A stretch of 13,653 nucleotides of DNA from an uncultured Collinsella sp. (GCA_900549185.1 URNM01000043.1:1-13653), one strand, 5' to 3'. Shown: positions 6,606 through 13,480, numbered from the stretch's first letter. Notes: generated by a model not told the origin, from the letters alone. Program-made: numbers and translations.

Positions 6606-6674
6606 ACGTGTTAGCTCAAATGTATAGAAATGTAAGCAACGTCAGGCGAGCGTAAGGACGACGGCGCCAGCTCC

Positions 6675-7760
6675 TTACAGCACAAAGGCGTCGATGTCGC
6701 CCCAGTGGCGGCGCAGCGTGATGGCGGCAGCGGGTTCGGTATTGTCAAAGACGACCGACCACTGCGTGTTGCTGGTGATGTCTTCCGGATTGGGCTCTTG
6801 CGCCGCAGCGCGTAGGGCCTTCCAAGCGACTGCCTCGTCCTGGGCACCGACATGGGCGTCAAGGACATCAGCGATTGCGACGGCGCGCTCTTTACCATGG
6901 CCCAGCTCGCCATTCTTTTGGTTGGGCAGCACTTCGTCACCATAGCAGGCGTAGAAGTTCGTAACCTGGCGTACAGGAGTCGCTTTGAAAGCGCGGTCCG
7001 GATCGCGCGGATCCCACTCCACCACCCGCGCGTCACCGGCGGCGTCGTTGATAAAGAAGTGGTAATCGCGTCCTGCCATGGCGTGCATGTCGTAGGCGGA
7101 AAGCAGGTCGACAGCTTCTTGCGTGGTGGCGGCACGGTCGAGCACCAGGCGGATGGCGAGCGAGGTATTGATGACGGGGCGCTGCGTGTCCTGGTCACAG
7201 GGTTTGGAATCCAGGGTGAGTACGGCAATGGACACGCCACATTCGTTGATGCCGTCGAGCTGGGCAAACGGGCCCATGAGTGCGGCGGCACGTCCGGCGA
7301 CGGAATCAAGCGGAGTGTTGGCGCCCAGGTTGTTAAGGGCCGCAAAGCCGATGGAGACGTAGCCGCCGCGTGGGTGATTGCGCACCAGCAGCGCCGAGGT
7401 GTCGTCCTTAAAGTCGTAATTGCGACCGGTGCGCACGCGGCCTTCGGCATCTACGGCGGCAAAGGCGCTGCAGGCAAACTGGGGCGCCTGGACATGCGCC
7501 GGCACGCCGGGCAACACCTGCGCCACCACAGCATCGATGTAGGCCTGATCGTCGCGCACATCGGCGGCGATGATGCGATCAAGATCGTAGTCGTAGGCGA
7601 TGTCGATTGCGTACAGGTCATAGCCATCCGCGTAGCAGGTCAAGCGTTTGAGCGACGCGACGGACTTGATTTGCTTGCGGTAAACGATACCGGCGGCAGC
7701 GGCAAGACCGACGGTGACTCCCGCGACACCGCAGGCGATGGCAATGTTACGTGGCTTCAT
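6675..7760 (-). CDS. Membrane-anchored linear amide C-N hydrolase (choloylglycine hydrolase-like, Ntn fold)
   Basis: Probable N-terminal-nucleophile amidase of 361 residues. A hydrophobic helix (about 7-27) follows a short basic N-terminus, so the protein is probably anchored with its catalytic part outside. The likely nucleophile is C97 in FACSAFAAVD, followed by GRNYDF (112-117), DGINECGVSIAVL (169-181) and the C-terminal NTQWSVVFDN (331-340), all in the order seen in the bile salt hydrolase/penicillin V acylase and related Cys-Ntn families. In classical bile salt hydrolases the Cys follows the initiator Met. Here 96 residues precede it, so maturation by cleavage before C97 would be needed. 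The substrate could be a bile acid amide, N-acyl amino acid, acyl-homoserine lactone or peptide; sequence alone does not decide. GAGAGGAG lies 5 nt before the ATG. It lies upstream of pfkA on the same strand, but a 140-nt gap with a promoter suggests separate transcription. Confidence 0.82.
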   Translation of the reverse strand: MKPRNIAIACGVAGVTVGLAAAAGIVYRKQIKSVASLKRLTCYADGYDLYAIDIAYDYDLDRIIAADVRDDQAYIDAVVAQVLPGVPAHVQAPQFACSAFAAVDAEGRVRTGRNYDFKDDTSALLVRNHPRGGYVSIGFAALNNLGANTPLDSVAGRAAALMGPFAQLDGINECGVSIAVLTLDSKPCDQDTQRPVINTSLAIRLVLDRAATTQEAVDLLSAYDMHAMAGRDYHFFINDAAGDARVVEWDPRDPDRAFKATPVRQVTNFYACYGDEVLPNQKNGELGHGKERAVAIADVLDAHVGAQDEAVAWKALRAAAQEPNPEDITSNTQWSVVFDNTEPAAAITLRRHWGDIDAFVL

Positions 7761-7921
7761 GACGGCTCCTCTCGTCCTGTTAGCGCAATTGTCGCAAAAG
7801 GAGCGCGGGCATGATGGCTCAACTTGGCGAGCGGCGTGGGATTAAACATGGAATGAAAGGCGCGGCGCTGGCGCGGCGGGGTATGCTGGAGGGGACCATC
7901 AACCCAGCGAAAGGGGAGAGC

Positions 7922-9307
7922 ATGACGGATCAGGAAACGCCCGAGCGCGTGCACGTGACTGCCGACGATATCGAGGCCGCCAACGACCTCATCGACTTTA
8001 TCGAGGCATGCCCCAGCATGTTCCATACGGCGGCGACCATTATGGCCGAGCTCGACGAGGCGGGCTTTACCTACCTGCCCGAGAACGCGGCATGGGATAT
8101 CGAGCCGGGCGGGCGTTATTACACGCAGCGCAATACCTCGAGTGTCATCGCCTTTAAGGTGGGCGAGGACCTGGCCGCGACGTGGGGCGAGGACGGCGTT
8201 GCCGGCGACTATCATTTTCAGCTGACGGCGTCGCACAGCGACTCGCCGACGTTTAAGGTTAAGGCCGTGCCCGAGCTCGACGGCGCGGGCGAGACGCTGC
8301 GCCTGAACACCGAGGCCTACGGCGGCATGATTGACTACACCTGGTTCGATCGCCCGCTGGCGCTCGCGGGCCGCGTGCTGGTGCGCGAGGGCGACCGTAT
8401 TGAGAGCCGCCTGCTTGCCACCGAGCGCGAGGTCGCTATTATCCCGAGCCTTGCTATCCATATGAACCGTGGCGTCAACGAGGGCTTTGCTCCCAACCGA
8501 GCTGTCGACCTGTGCCCGCTCATCAGTGCCGGCGAGCTTAAGCAGGGCGACTTTGATGCCCTGATCGCCGAAGAGCTGGATGTTGAGCCCGAACAAATTT
8601 TGGGCCGCGATCTGTTCCTGGTCAATCGTCAGGATGCACGCATCTGGGGATGGGCTGACGAGTTTATCTCGACGCCCAAGCTTGATGACTTGGCCTGCTC
8701 CTATACCTCGCTACAGGCATTTTTGGGCGCCGAGAACGCGCATGACGTCTCGGTCTTCTGCTGCTTTGATAACGAGGAGGTTGGCTCCGAGACCAAGCAG
8801 GGCGCCATGTCGACGTTCTTGGCCGACGCGCTGCGCCGCATCAACGGATCGCTGGGCTTTGACGACGAGTCGTATCATCGTGCCCTTGCCGCATCGATGC
8901 TCGTGAGCTGCGACAACGCGCATGCCGTACACCCCAACCACGCCGAGAAGTGCGATGCCCGCAATCAGGTTGTACTCAACGGCGGCATCGTCATCAAGGA
9001 AGCCGCCAACCAGCACTACTGCACCGATGCCTTTAGCCGTGCGGTGTTCCAGGCCATCTGCGATGACGCCGACGTGCCCACGCAGGCCTTCGCCAACAAG
9101 AGCGATATGGCGGGTGGCTCCACGCTCGGTAACCTGTCGAACATGCAGGCGAGCATGCACGCCGTGGACGTGGGCCTGCCGCAGCTGGCCATGCACTCGA
9201 GCTACGAGACCGGCGGCGTGCGCGACGTGATGTACGCCATCCGTGCCCTCACCGCCTTCTACGAGCGCAACCTAACCATCAACGGCGCCGAAAGCGTGGA
9301 GCTCTAA
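7922..9307 (+). CDS. M18 family aminopeptidase (aspartyl aminopeptidase type)
   Basis: Cytosolic dinuclear zinc aminopeptidase of 461 residues, the normal family length, which removes N-terminal (often acidic) residues from peptides. The M18 motifs are all present: TASHSDSPTFKVK (102-114, ligand H105), LNTEAYGGM (128-136), IHMNRGVNEGF (179-189), KLDDL (253-257, bridging Asp), FDNEEVGSETKQGA (282-295, catalytic E285 and ligand E286), SCDNAHAVHPNH (329-340, ligand D331) and AMHSSYETGG (423-432, ligand H425). The frame is open from 7811, but the start at 7922 is preferred: AAAGGGGAGA lies just upstream and the protein then begins at the usual place. It is transcribed divergently from the amidase gene. 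A weak -10-like TATGCT is seen about 40 nt before the start. A repeat hairpin begins 4 nt after its stop. Confidence 0.95.
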   Translation: MTDQETPERVHVTADDIEAANDLIDFIEACPSMFHTAATIMAELDEAGFTYLPENAAWDIEPGGRYYTQRNTSSVIAFKVGEDLAATWGEDGVAGDYHFQLTASHSDSPTFKVKAVPELDGAGETLRLNTEAYGGMIDYTWFDRPLALAGRVLVREGDRIESRLLATEREVAIIPSLAIHMNRGVNEGFAPNRAVDLCPLISAGELKQGDFDALIAEELDVEPEQILGRDLFLVNRQDARIWGWADEFISTPKLDDLACSYTSLQAFLGAENAHDVSVFCCFDNEEVGSETKQGAMSTFLADALRRINGSLGFDDESYHRALAASMLVSCDNAHAVHPNHAEKCDARNQVVLNGGIVIKEAANQHYCTDAFSRAVFQAICDDADVPTQAFANKSDMAGGSTLGNLSNMQASMHAVDVGLPQLAMHSSYETGGVRDVMYAIRALTAFYERNLTINGAESVEL

Positions 9308-9310
9308 AAT

Positions 9311-9348
9311 CTGCCAAAAAGGGACAGGTTCATTTTGGCAGGTTTTAT
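9311..9348 (+). repeat. 39-nt CCTGCC repeat, copy 2 (terminator-like hairpin)
   Basis: Same element as 3195-3233, in the same position relative to a gene: just behind the aminopeptidase stop codon on the coding strand. It differs by one base in the loop (CATTTT for TATTTT) and by T for the first C. The hairpin and its TTTTAT tail are intact, so it probably terminates the aminopeptidase transcript. Confidence 0.85.
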
Positions 9349-9427
9349 CTGGGAAAATGCCGCAATGCCAACAGCTGGACAGAATTGTTAAGACACCGCA
9401 GGTTGGGCAAACGTCAGCGAGCGATGT

Positions 9428-9513
9428 CCAGAGCGAACAAGTTGGCATGAAAAAGGCAAGGCATAGACCTTCTGGTCATGCCTTGCCTTTTGAATGGCAA
9501 ATTGTCGCTCTGG
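9428..9513. terminator. Bidirectional terminator within an 86-nt extended hairpin
   Basis: The core stem pairs AAAAGGCAAGGCAT (9451-9464) perfectly with ATGCCTTGCCTTTT (9478-9491), with GACC/GGTC and a TTCT loop inside. Flanking bases give A-run/T-run tails in both directions, suited to the convergent aminopeptidase (+) and dehydrogenase (-) genes. The pairing goes on outward: a looser section, then a perfect 9-bp CCAGAGCGA (9428-9436)/TCGCTCTGG (9505-9513). Confidence 0.85.
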
Positions 9514-9534
9514 GCGGCGCACAGCGTCGACCGG

Positions 9535-9558
9535 TCCGCCGTTCGTTAGAACGGCGGA
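9535..9558 (-). terminator. Small hairpin directly after the dehydrogenase stop codon
   Basis: TCCGCCGTTC (9535-9544) and GAACGGCGGA (9549-9558) form a perfect 10-bp stem with a GTTA loop, 3 nt after the stop on the minus strand. No T-run follows, so it more likely protects the 3' end or assists the larger terminator further on than terminates alone. Confidence 0.5.
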
Positions 9559-9561
9559 ACC

Positions 9562-10497
9562 CTAGTGCTCGATCCAGCAGCGCAGGGTCTCGCCTGCCTG
9601 CAGGTGACGCAGATTCTCCGCGGCAATGTCGACCACATTGTTGAGCGTGGCTGCCAGGTGGAACCAGCCGGAGACGTGTGGCGTGATGAGCATGTTGGGC
9701 GCATCCCACAGCGAGCTTGTCTCAGGCAGCGGCTCGGGGTCGGTGACGTCGACCGCGGCGCCGGCGAGATGTCCCGACTCCAAGGCGGCAACCAAGTCGT
9801 CGGCGACCACAAGATCGCCGCGGCCGCCGTTGGCAAAGAAGGAGCTCGGCTTCATCGCGGCAAAGAACTCGGCGTTCGCCAGGCCGCGGGTCTCGGGTGT
9901 GCTGGGCATAAAGGATGCGACGATGTCAGCCTCGGCTAGGCGCTCGGGCAGGGCGTCCATGCCGTCCATGTCCTCAAACACAATGGGGTAGACGAGCGGA
10001 TGGCGCTTGATGCCGCGGACGTGTGCGCCCATGCTGCGGCAGAGCGTGGCGAAGTGGCCACCGATATCGCCCGCGCCCAGCACCAGCACATTGGCGTTTT
10101 TGAGCGAGGTGACCGGCCCCAAATCCTCCCAGCGATGCTCGCGCTGCAAGTCGTGATAGTCGGGCAGGCGCTTCATCATGGAAAGGACCATGGCAAACAT
10201 GTGCTCGCTCACGGCTTGGCCGTAGGCGCCCACCGAGCAGGAAAGCTTGGCGTCGGCCGGCACGGTGCCGGCGGCAAGGTAGTCGTCATAGCCGGCGGTC
10301 TGCAATTGCAACAGCTGGAGATGTTCGCATGCCGTGAGCATGCCAGGGTCGATGTTGCCCAAGATCACGTCGGCATCGGCGACCTGCTCGCGCGTGGCGG
10401 CGTCGGAGCTCGTGTAGATAAAGTCCTCGCCCGGAGCGCTCGACTCAAGAATTGCGCGATGGCGGTCATTGACGGGCAGCAAAACCAGGATGTTCAC
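9562..10497 (-). CDS. D-2-hydroxyacid dehydrogenase family protein
   Basis: NAD(P)-dependent oxidoreductase of 311 residues that interconverts a D-2-hydroxyacid and its 2-keto acid. The Rossmann motif GAGDIG is at 141-146. The catalytic triad of the family is in place: R226 (FANGGRGDLV), E255 (DVTDPEPLPE) and H274 (ITPHVSGW). The second Rossmann strand ends in RGIKRH (161-166), basic instead of the usual Asp, which suggests NADP(H) preference (inference). Substrate unknown; glyoxylate/hydroxypyruvate- or hydroxyisocaproate-type activity is possible. The GTG at 10497 is chosen as start: GGAGAGGA lies 6 nt upstream and MNILVLLPVN is a natural N-terminus. A longer frame to 10572 would translate through the repeat at 10518-10556. 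It probably has its own transcript. Confidence 0.92.
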   Translation of the reverse strand: MNILVLLPVNDRHRAILESSAPGEDFIYTSSDAATREQVADADVILGNIDPGMLTACEHLQLLQLQTAGYDDYLAAGTVPADAKLSCSVGAYGQAVSEHMFAMVLSMMKRLPDYHDLQREHRWEDLGPVTSLKNANVLVLGAGDIGGHFATLCRSMGAHVRGIKRHPLVYPIVFEDMDGMDALPERLAEADIVASFMPSTPETRGLANAEFFAAMKPSSFFANGGRGDLVVADDLVAALESGHLAGAAVDVTDPEPLPETSSLWDAPNMLITPHVSGWFHLAATLNNVVDIAAENLRHLQAGETLRCWIEH

Positions 10498-10517
10498 AAG
10501 CAGTCCTCTCCGCTCGA

Positions 10518-10556
10518 CCTGCCAAAAAGGGACAGGTTTATTTTGGCAGGTTTTAT
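10518..10556 (+). repeat. 39-nt CCTGCC repeat, copy 3, in the leader of the dehydrogenase gene
   Basis: Identical to copy 1 over all 39 positions. Unlike copies 1 and 2, it does not follow a plus-strand gene. It lies 20 nt upstream of the minus-strand dehydrogenase start, in the opposite orientation to that gene. Read on the minus strand it still gives the CCTGCCAAAA/TTTTGGCAGG hairpin, now close to the ribosome-binding site. Confidence 0.85.
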
Positions 10557-10570
10557 CAGGCAAAACGTTC

Positions 10571-10623
10571 AAATAAAACGCCGGGCTTCGCGATGGTTAA
10601 CATATCCATCGCGAAGCCCGGCG
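10571..10623 (-). terminator. Strong rho-independent terminator of map
   Basis: A perfect 18-bp GC-rich stem pairs 10579-10596 with 10606-10623 around a 9-nt loop. On the minus strand it is followed by TTTTATTT (10571-10578). It starts 9 nt past the map stop codon, the ideal place for its terminator. Confidence 0.92.
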
Positions 10624-10632
10624 CATCCACGG

Positions 10633-11520
10633 CTACCAGCTCAGCAGTTCGTAGCCGTCCTCGGTCACCACGAGCTGCACCTCGCACTGGGCCGAATCGC
10701 TGCCGTCCTTGGTGCGCACGCACCAGCCGTCGCCCTTGCTGATTTTGATGTCGGGCGCTCCGGCGTTGACCATGGGCTCGATGGTAAAGACCATGCCCGG
10801 GGCCATGATGGTGTCCACATCGGGTGCCTCGGTGGTAAAGCCCACAAACGGGTCCTCGTGGAACTCCTTACCGATGCCGTGTCCGCCGTACTCGCGCACC
10901 ACGCTAAAGCCGGCGTCCTCGACCGTCTTTTGCACGGCCTCGGCCATCACGGACAGCGGTAGCCACGGCTTGACGGCCGCCAGGCCCGCCTCCACGCTGG
11001 CGCGGGTGACGTCGACAAGACGCTGGCGCTCGGCAGAGACCTCGCCGATGCAGAACATGCGGCTCGAGTCGCTAAAGTAGCCGTCCAAGATCGTGGAGCA
11101 GTCCACGTTGATGATGTCACCCTCGTGCAGCACGTCCGTATCGCAGGGGATACCGTGACAGACCACGTCGTTGATCGAGGTACACACGCTCTTGGGGTAG
11201 CCCTCGTAGTTGAGGTCGGCCGGCGTGCCACCGTGCTCGACGGTGTAGTCATAGATCATCTGGTCGATCTGGTTGGTGGTCATGCCCGTGGCGATGTGCT
11301 CGCCTACGTAGTCGAGCACGCCCACGTTGATGGCGGCGGAGCGCTTGATGCCCTCGATATCGGCGGGCGTCTTGTAGAGCGTGCGGGGCAGAACCTCCCA
11401 GCCCTCTTCCCACAAGCGCTCGAGGCGCTCATCAAAGGTGCTATGGCATTTCTTATATTTTTTGCCGCTGCCGCACCAGCAAGCGTCGTTGCGGCCGGGC
11501 ACGGGTCCTTTGTCAAACAT
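10633..11520 (-). CDS. map: Type I methionine aminopeptidase with N-terminal SEC-C motif
   Basis: Removes the initiator methionine from nascent proteins in the cytosol; normally essential. It has 295 residues. An N-terminal zinc-binding SEC-C motif (CWCGSGKKYKKCH, 14-26) probably helps ribosome or protein docking, as in the longer bacterial MetAPs. The M24A metal ligands are complete: D140 (INVDCS), D151 (YFSDSS), H214 (GGHGIG), E248 (FTIEPM) and E280 (AQCEVQ), with substrate-binding H122 (CHGIP). The His that commonly follows the last Glu (AQYEHT) is Val here. AAAGGAAG lies 6 nt before the ATG. A good -10 TATACT is at 11546-11551 and a strong terminator follows the gene. It is monocistronic here rather than in the ribosomal-protein cluster where map is found in many bacteria. 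Confidence 0.96.
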   Translation of the reverse strand: MFDKGPVPGRNDACWCGSGKKYKKCHSTFDERLERLWEEGWEVLPRTLYKTPADIEGIKRSAAINVGVLDYVGEHIATGMTTNQIDQMIYDYTVEHGGTPADLNYEGYPKSVCTSINDVVCHGIPCDTDVLHEGDIINVDCSTILDGYFSDSSRMFCIGEVSAERQRLVDVTRASVEAGLAAVKPWLPLSVMAEAVQKTVEDAGFSVVREYGGHGIGKEFHEDPFVGFTTEAPDVDTIMAPGMVFTIEPMVNAGAPDIKISKGDGWCVRTKDGSDSAQCEVQLVVTEDGYELLSW

Positions 11521-11545
11521 GGCTAACTTCCTTTCATCCGCAGCT

Positions 11546-11551
11546 AGTATA
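11546..11551 (-). promoter_or_regulatory. Candidate -10 box of map
   Basis: TATACT on the minus strand, 25 nt before the map start codon. A 17-nt spacer would put the -35 at 11569-11574 (CTTTTA, a poor match), which touches the edge of the 67-nt palindrome at 11573-11639. The repeat therefore forms the upstream border of this promoter. Confidence 0.45.
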
Positions 11552-11572
11552 GCCCACCCACGCGTCTATAAA

Positions 11573-11639
11573 AGTTGCGGTGATATAGTTCCGATTTAAG
11601 CGGTTTAACAGCACAAATAGGAACTATATCACCGCAACT
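11573..11639. repeat. 67-nt palindromic repeat, copy 3 (perfect arms)
   Basis: AGTTGCGGTGATATAGTTCC (11573-11592) and GGAACTATATCACCGCAACT (11620-11639) pair at all 20 positions with a 27-nt loop. This is the best-preserved copy. It fills most of the gap between the map promoter and the radical SAM gene end, which is 41 nt beyond it. Confidence 0.9.
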
Positions 11640-11680
11640 GATGGGGCGGGATGGCGGGCACTGGCTGCTGCGTGGTTTTG

Positions 11681-12457
11681 CTAGTAGCTCACCTGGCAGG
11701 GGATGCCGAGGGCTTGGACGCGTGCGGCAATCGTGTCGAGCACCTCGGGCACCGCTTTAGCAAGGCCGGCGACCGGTGTCTCGCGCGCCACCGTGTAGAT
11801 AGTCGCCTCCTGCGGGCGAATGCGTTCGAGCGCCGCGAGCCAAGGGCCGACGTACTCCTCGCCGGTGTTATCGAGAGACTTGCCTCGGTACTCGCCGCTC
11901 AAAAACATCGTCTGGATAATGACGTGGCCGTTAAAGCTCGCGAACGTTTCGATCTGGTGCTCTACATCGTAGGGGCCAACGGGCTGGTCGAGCAGCTGGA
12001 TAAAAGCCGGGTCGACCGTATCGAGCTTGAGGATGTTGTCGTCGACCATCATGAGCGCATCGTGTACCTGGGGACGGTCAGCGCGCGTGCCGTTGGAAAG
12101 CACGGCAATCTTGGTGTTTGGGGCCAGCTGGTCGCGCAGCGCGATGGCACCGGCGATGGCCTGCGGAAACTCAGGTGCGGCGGTTGGTTCGCCGTTGCCT
12201 GCGAAGGTGATCACATCGGGGAGCTCGCCCTCGGCTGCCATTTCGCGCAGCTTTGCCTCGAGTGCGCCGAGTACCACGGCGGCTGTGTTGTACGGCTCAT
12301 GGCAGGGGCGCTCGGCGTTGAGGCCGTTTTCGCAGTAGATGCAGTCGAACGTGCAGATTTTGCCGCTGGCCGGCATCATGTTGACGCCGAGCGAGAGACC
12401 AAGGCGACGGCTGCGAACGGGCCCAAAGATGGGGCTGGCATTCAAAAACGTAGACAT
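11681..12457 (-). CDS. Radical SAM protein, COG0731/Tyw1-like
   Basis: Iron-sulfur enzyme of 258 residues. It has the radical SAM cluster motif CTFDCIYC (C35, C39, C42), preceded by the hallmark GPVRSRRLGLSLGVN (12-26) of COG0731 Fe-S oxidoreductases, and a SAM-binding FAGNGEPT (85-92). The family is related to the tRNA wybutosine enzyme Tyw1, but short bacterial members like this one have no established function. It ends at TAG 11681 with no extra C-terminal domain. The start is 12457 or 12463: GAGGAG lies 9 nt before the former and only 3 nt before the latter, so 12457 is preferred. The frame is open to 13051, but that stretch is antisense to the next gene. An extended -10 (TG-C-TATGCT) lies near 12490 on the minus strand. 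It is divergent from the alpha/beta hydrolase gene. Confidence 0.88.
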   Translation of the reverse strand: MSTFLNASPIFGPVRSRRLGLSLGVNMMPASGKICTFDCIYCENGLNAERPCHEPYNTAAVVLGALEAKLREMAAEGELPDVITFAGNGEPTAAPEFPQAIAGAIALRDQLAPNTKIAVLSNGTRADRPQVHDALMMVDDNILKLDTVDPAFIQLLDQPVGPYDVEHQIETFASFNGHVIIQTMFLSGEYRGKSLDNTGEEYVGPWLAALERIRPQEATIYTVARETPVAGLAKAVPEVLDTIAARVQALGIPCQVSY

Positions 12458-12505
12458 AGGCATATGCTCCTCAAGACAATTGTGCCTAAGCATAGCATCG
12501 GCTCC

Positions 12506-12530
12506 AAAGCAAGGTGCGGGCCCTTGCTTT
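12506..12530 (-). promoter_or_regulatory. Inverted repeat at the radical SAM promoter
   Basis: AAAGCAAGG (12506-12514) and CCTTGCTTT (12522-12530) are perfect 9-bp arms with a 7-nt spacer. They sit directly upstream of the possible extended -10 (TATGCT on the minus strand, near 12490). No T-run follows on the minus strand, so an operator is more likely than a terminator. On the plus strand a TTTTTT run lies 11 nt further on, so blocking of leftward-origin transcripts is also possible. Confidence 0.35.
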
Positions 12531-12593
12531 ACAAGTTTCGTTTTTTCACGTCGCTCATTATGCGGTGCCATGAAAAGCCTCGGGTCGGGTACA

Positions 12594-12662
12594 GTTAATC
12601 TGTTAACAAGGCGTAAGGCAATGCGGGCCCATCCAACCGTACTGACGTGCAACTGGATGGGC
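12594..12662 (+). promoter_or_regulatory. Inverted repeat and leader hairpin before the alpha/beta hydrolase gene
   Basis: Two structures lie upstream of the start at 12683. GTTAA-N4-TTAAC (12594-12607) is a small operator-like palindrome. GCCCATCCA (12627-12635) and TGGATGGGC (12654-12662) form a perfect 9-bp hairpin with an 18-nt loop, ending about 10 nt before the G-rich ribosome-binding site, so it could influence translation. No firm promoter hexamers were found. Confidence 0.35.
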
Positions 12663-12682
12663 GTTGATGATGGGGGCACAAC

Positions 12683-13480
12683 ATGGATTTTACGGTCGAG
12701 AATGCGGGCACCACGATTGCCTGTCGCGAATATGCCGGCCCGGATGTGTCGCCTGATGCTCCTGCCTTGGTGTGCGTGCACGGCGCTTGTGTCGACGGCA
12801 CATTTTTCGACGGTATCGCTTGTGAGCTCAGCCGCAACTACCGCGTAATTGCCTACGACCGCCGCGGCTGCGGTGGCAGCAGCGATGCGGCAGACGGCAG
12901 CTATGATCTTGCCGCTCAGGCCGCCGACCTGCAAGCCGTGATCGAACACGTTGGCGCTCCGGCAAATGTGCTTGCGCATAGTGCCGGTACGTTGGTTGCG
13001 CTGGAGCTTCTTCGCACCGAACCCCATCTCGTCGCCCGTGCGATTCTGCATGAGCCGGCTGTGTCGGCCAAAGGTGTCGGTATGGGCGCAGCTCCGGTTT
13101 TGCTCGATATGATTGCGGCGGGAAAGGTTTCAAGGGCGCTCCGGCTTTTCTTGGGAGCCCTCGGCGACTTGGACCCCGAGGCTCCTGGGACGACCGAAGC
13201 GGAAGCCAAGCATGCCCTGCGCAATGGTCGTTGCTTTATGGCCAATGAATACGGAACAAATATGACACATGCTCCCGACTGGGAGCGCGCCCGCGAATCA
13301 AAGGCGGTGTCGGCTGTGTTTTTGGGCGAGATTTCGGTTGGTACACCCCGCGAGGCTGGTACGCGAGCGGCTGCCGAATATCTCGATTGCCCCCTTGTGA
13401 CGATCCCGGGCGCGCATAACGGTTTGCGCGATCGCCCCGTTACGGCGGCAAACGCCGTTCGCGATGTCTTGGAGCGTTAG
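12683..13480 (+). CDS. Alpha/beta hydrolase
   Basis: Soluble hydrolase of 265 residues with the canonical fold. The oxyanion motif VCVHGACVDG is at 30-39, YDRRGCGGSS at 58-67, the nucleophile elbow AHSAGT at 98-103 (S100; the first Gly of GxSxG is Ala) and the catalytic His in GAHNGL (H245). The usual acid after strand 6 is not an obvious Asp; E216 or E224 may serve (inference). A cap region (about 125-205) separates the two halves. Esterase, lipase or C-C hydrolase activity is possible and the substrate cannot be inferred. The start ATG has a GGGGG stretch 6 nt upstream. It is transcribed alone and divergently from the radical SAM gene. Confidence 0.9.
   Translation: MDFTVENAGTTIACREYAGPDVSPDAPALVCVHGACVDGTFFDGIACELSRNYRVIAYDRRGCGGSSDAADGSYDLAAQAADLQAVIEHVGAPANVLAHSAGTLVALELLRTEPHLVARAILHEPAVSAKGVGMGAAPVLLDMIAAGKVSRALRLFLGALGDLDPEAPGTTEAEAKHALRNGRCFMANEYGTNMTHAPDWERARESKAVSAVFLGEISVGTPREAGTRAAAEYLDCPLVTIPGAHNGLRDRPVTAANAVRDVLER

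Noticed and set aside
5365..6627. 420-codon open frame antisense to pfkA
   Set aside because: Long antisense frames are common in GC-rich genes. Its protein is Ala/Gly/Asp/Leu-biased with no motifs, and it starts inside the 97-nt hairpin.
10498..10572. Longer N-terminus for the D-2-hydroxyacid dehydrogenase
   Set aside because: The extra 25 residues are translated repeat, and a good ribosome-binding site precedes the GTG at 10497.
3195..11639. Could the recurring repeats be a CRISPR array?
   Set aside because: Copies are kilobases apart, with genes between them and no regular spacers or cas genes.
12458..13051. Upstream extension of the radical SAM frame
   Set aside because: It is antisense to the alpha/beta hydrolase gene, lies upstream of a good ribosome-binding site, and lacks family similarity.
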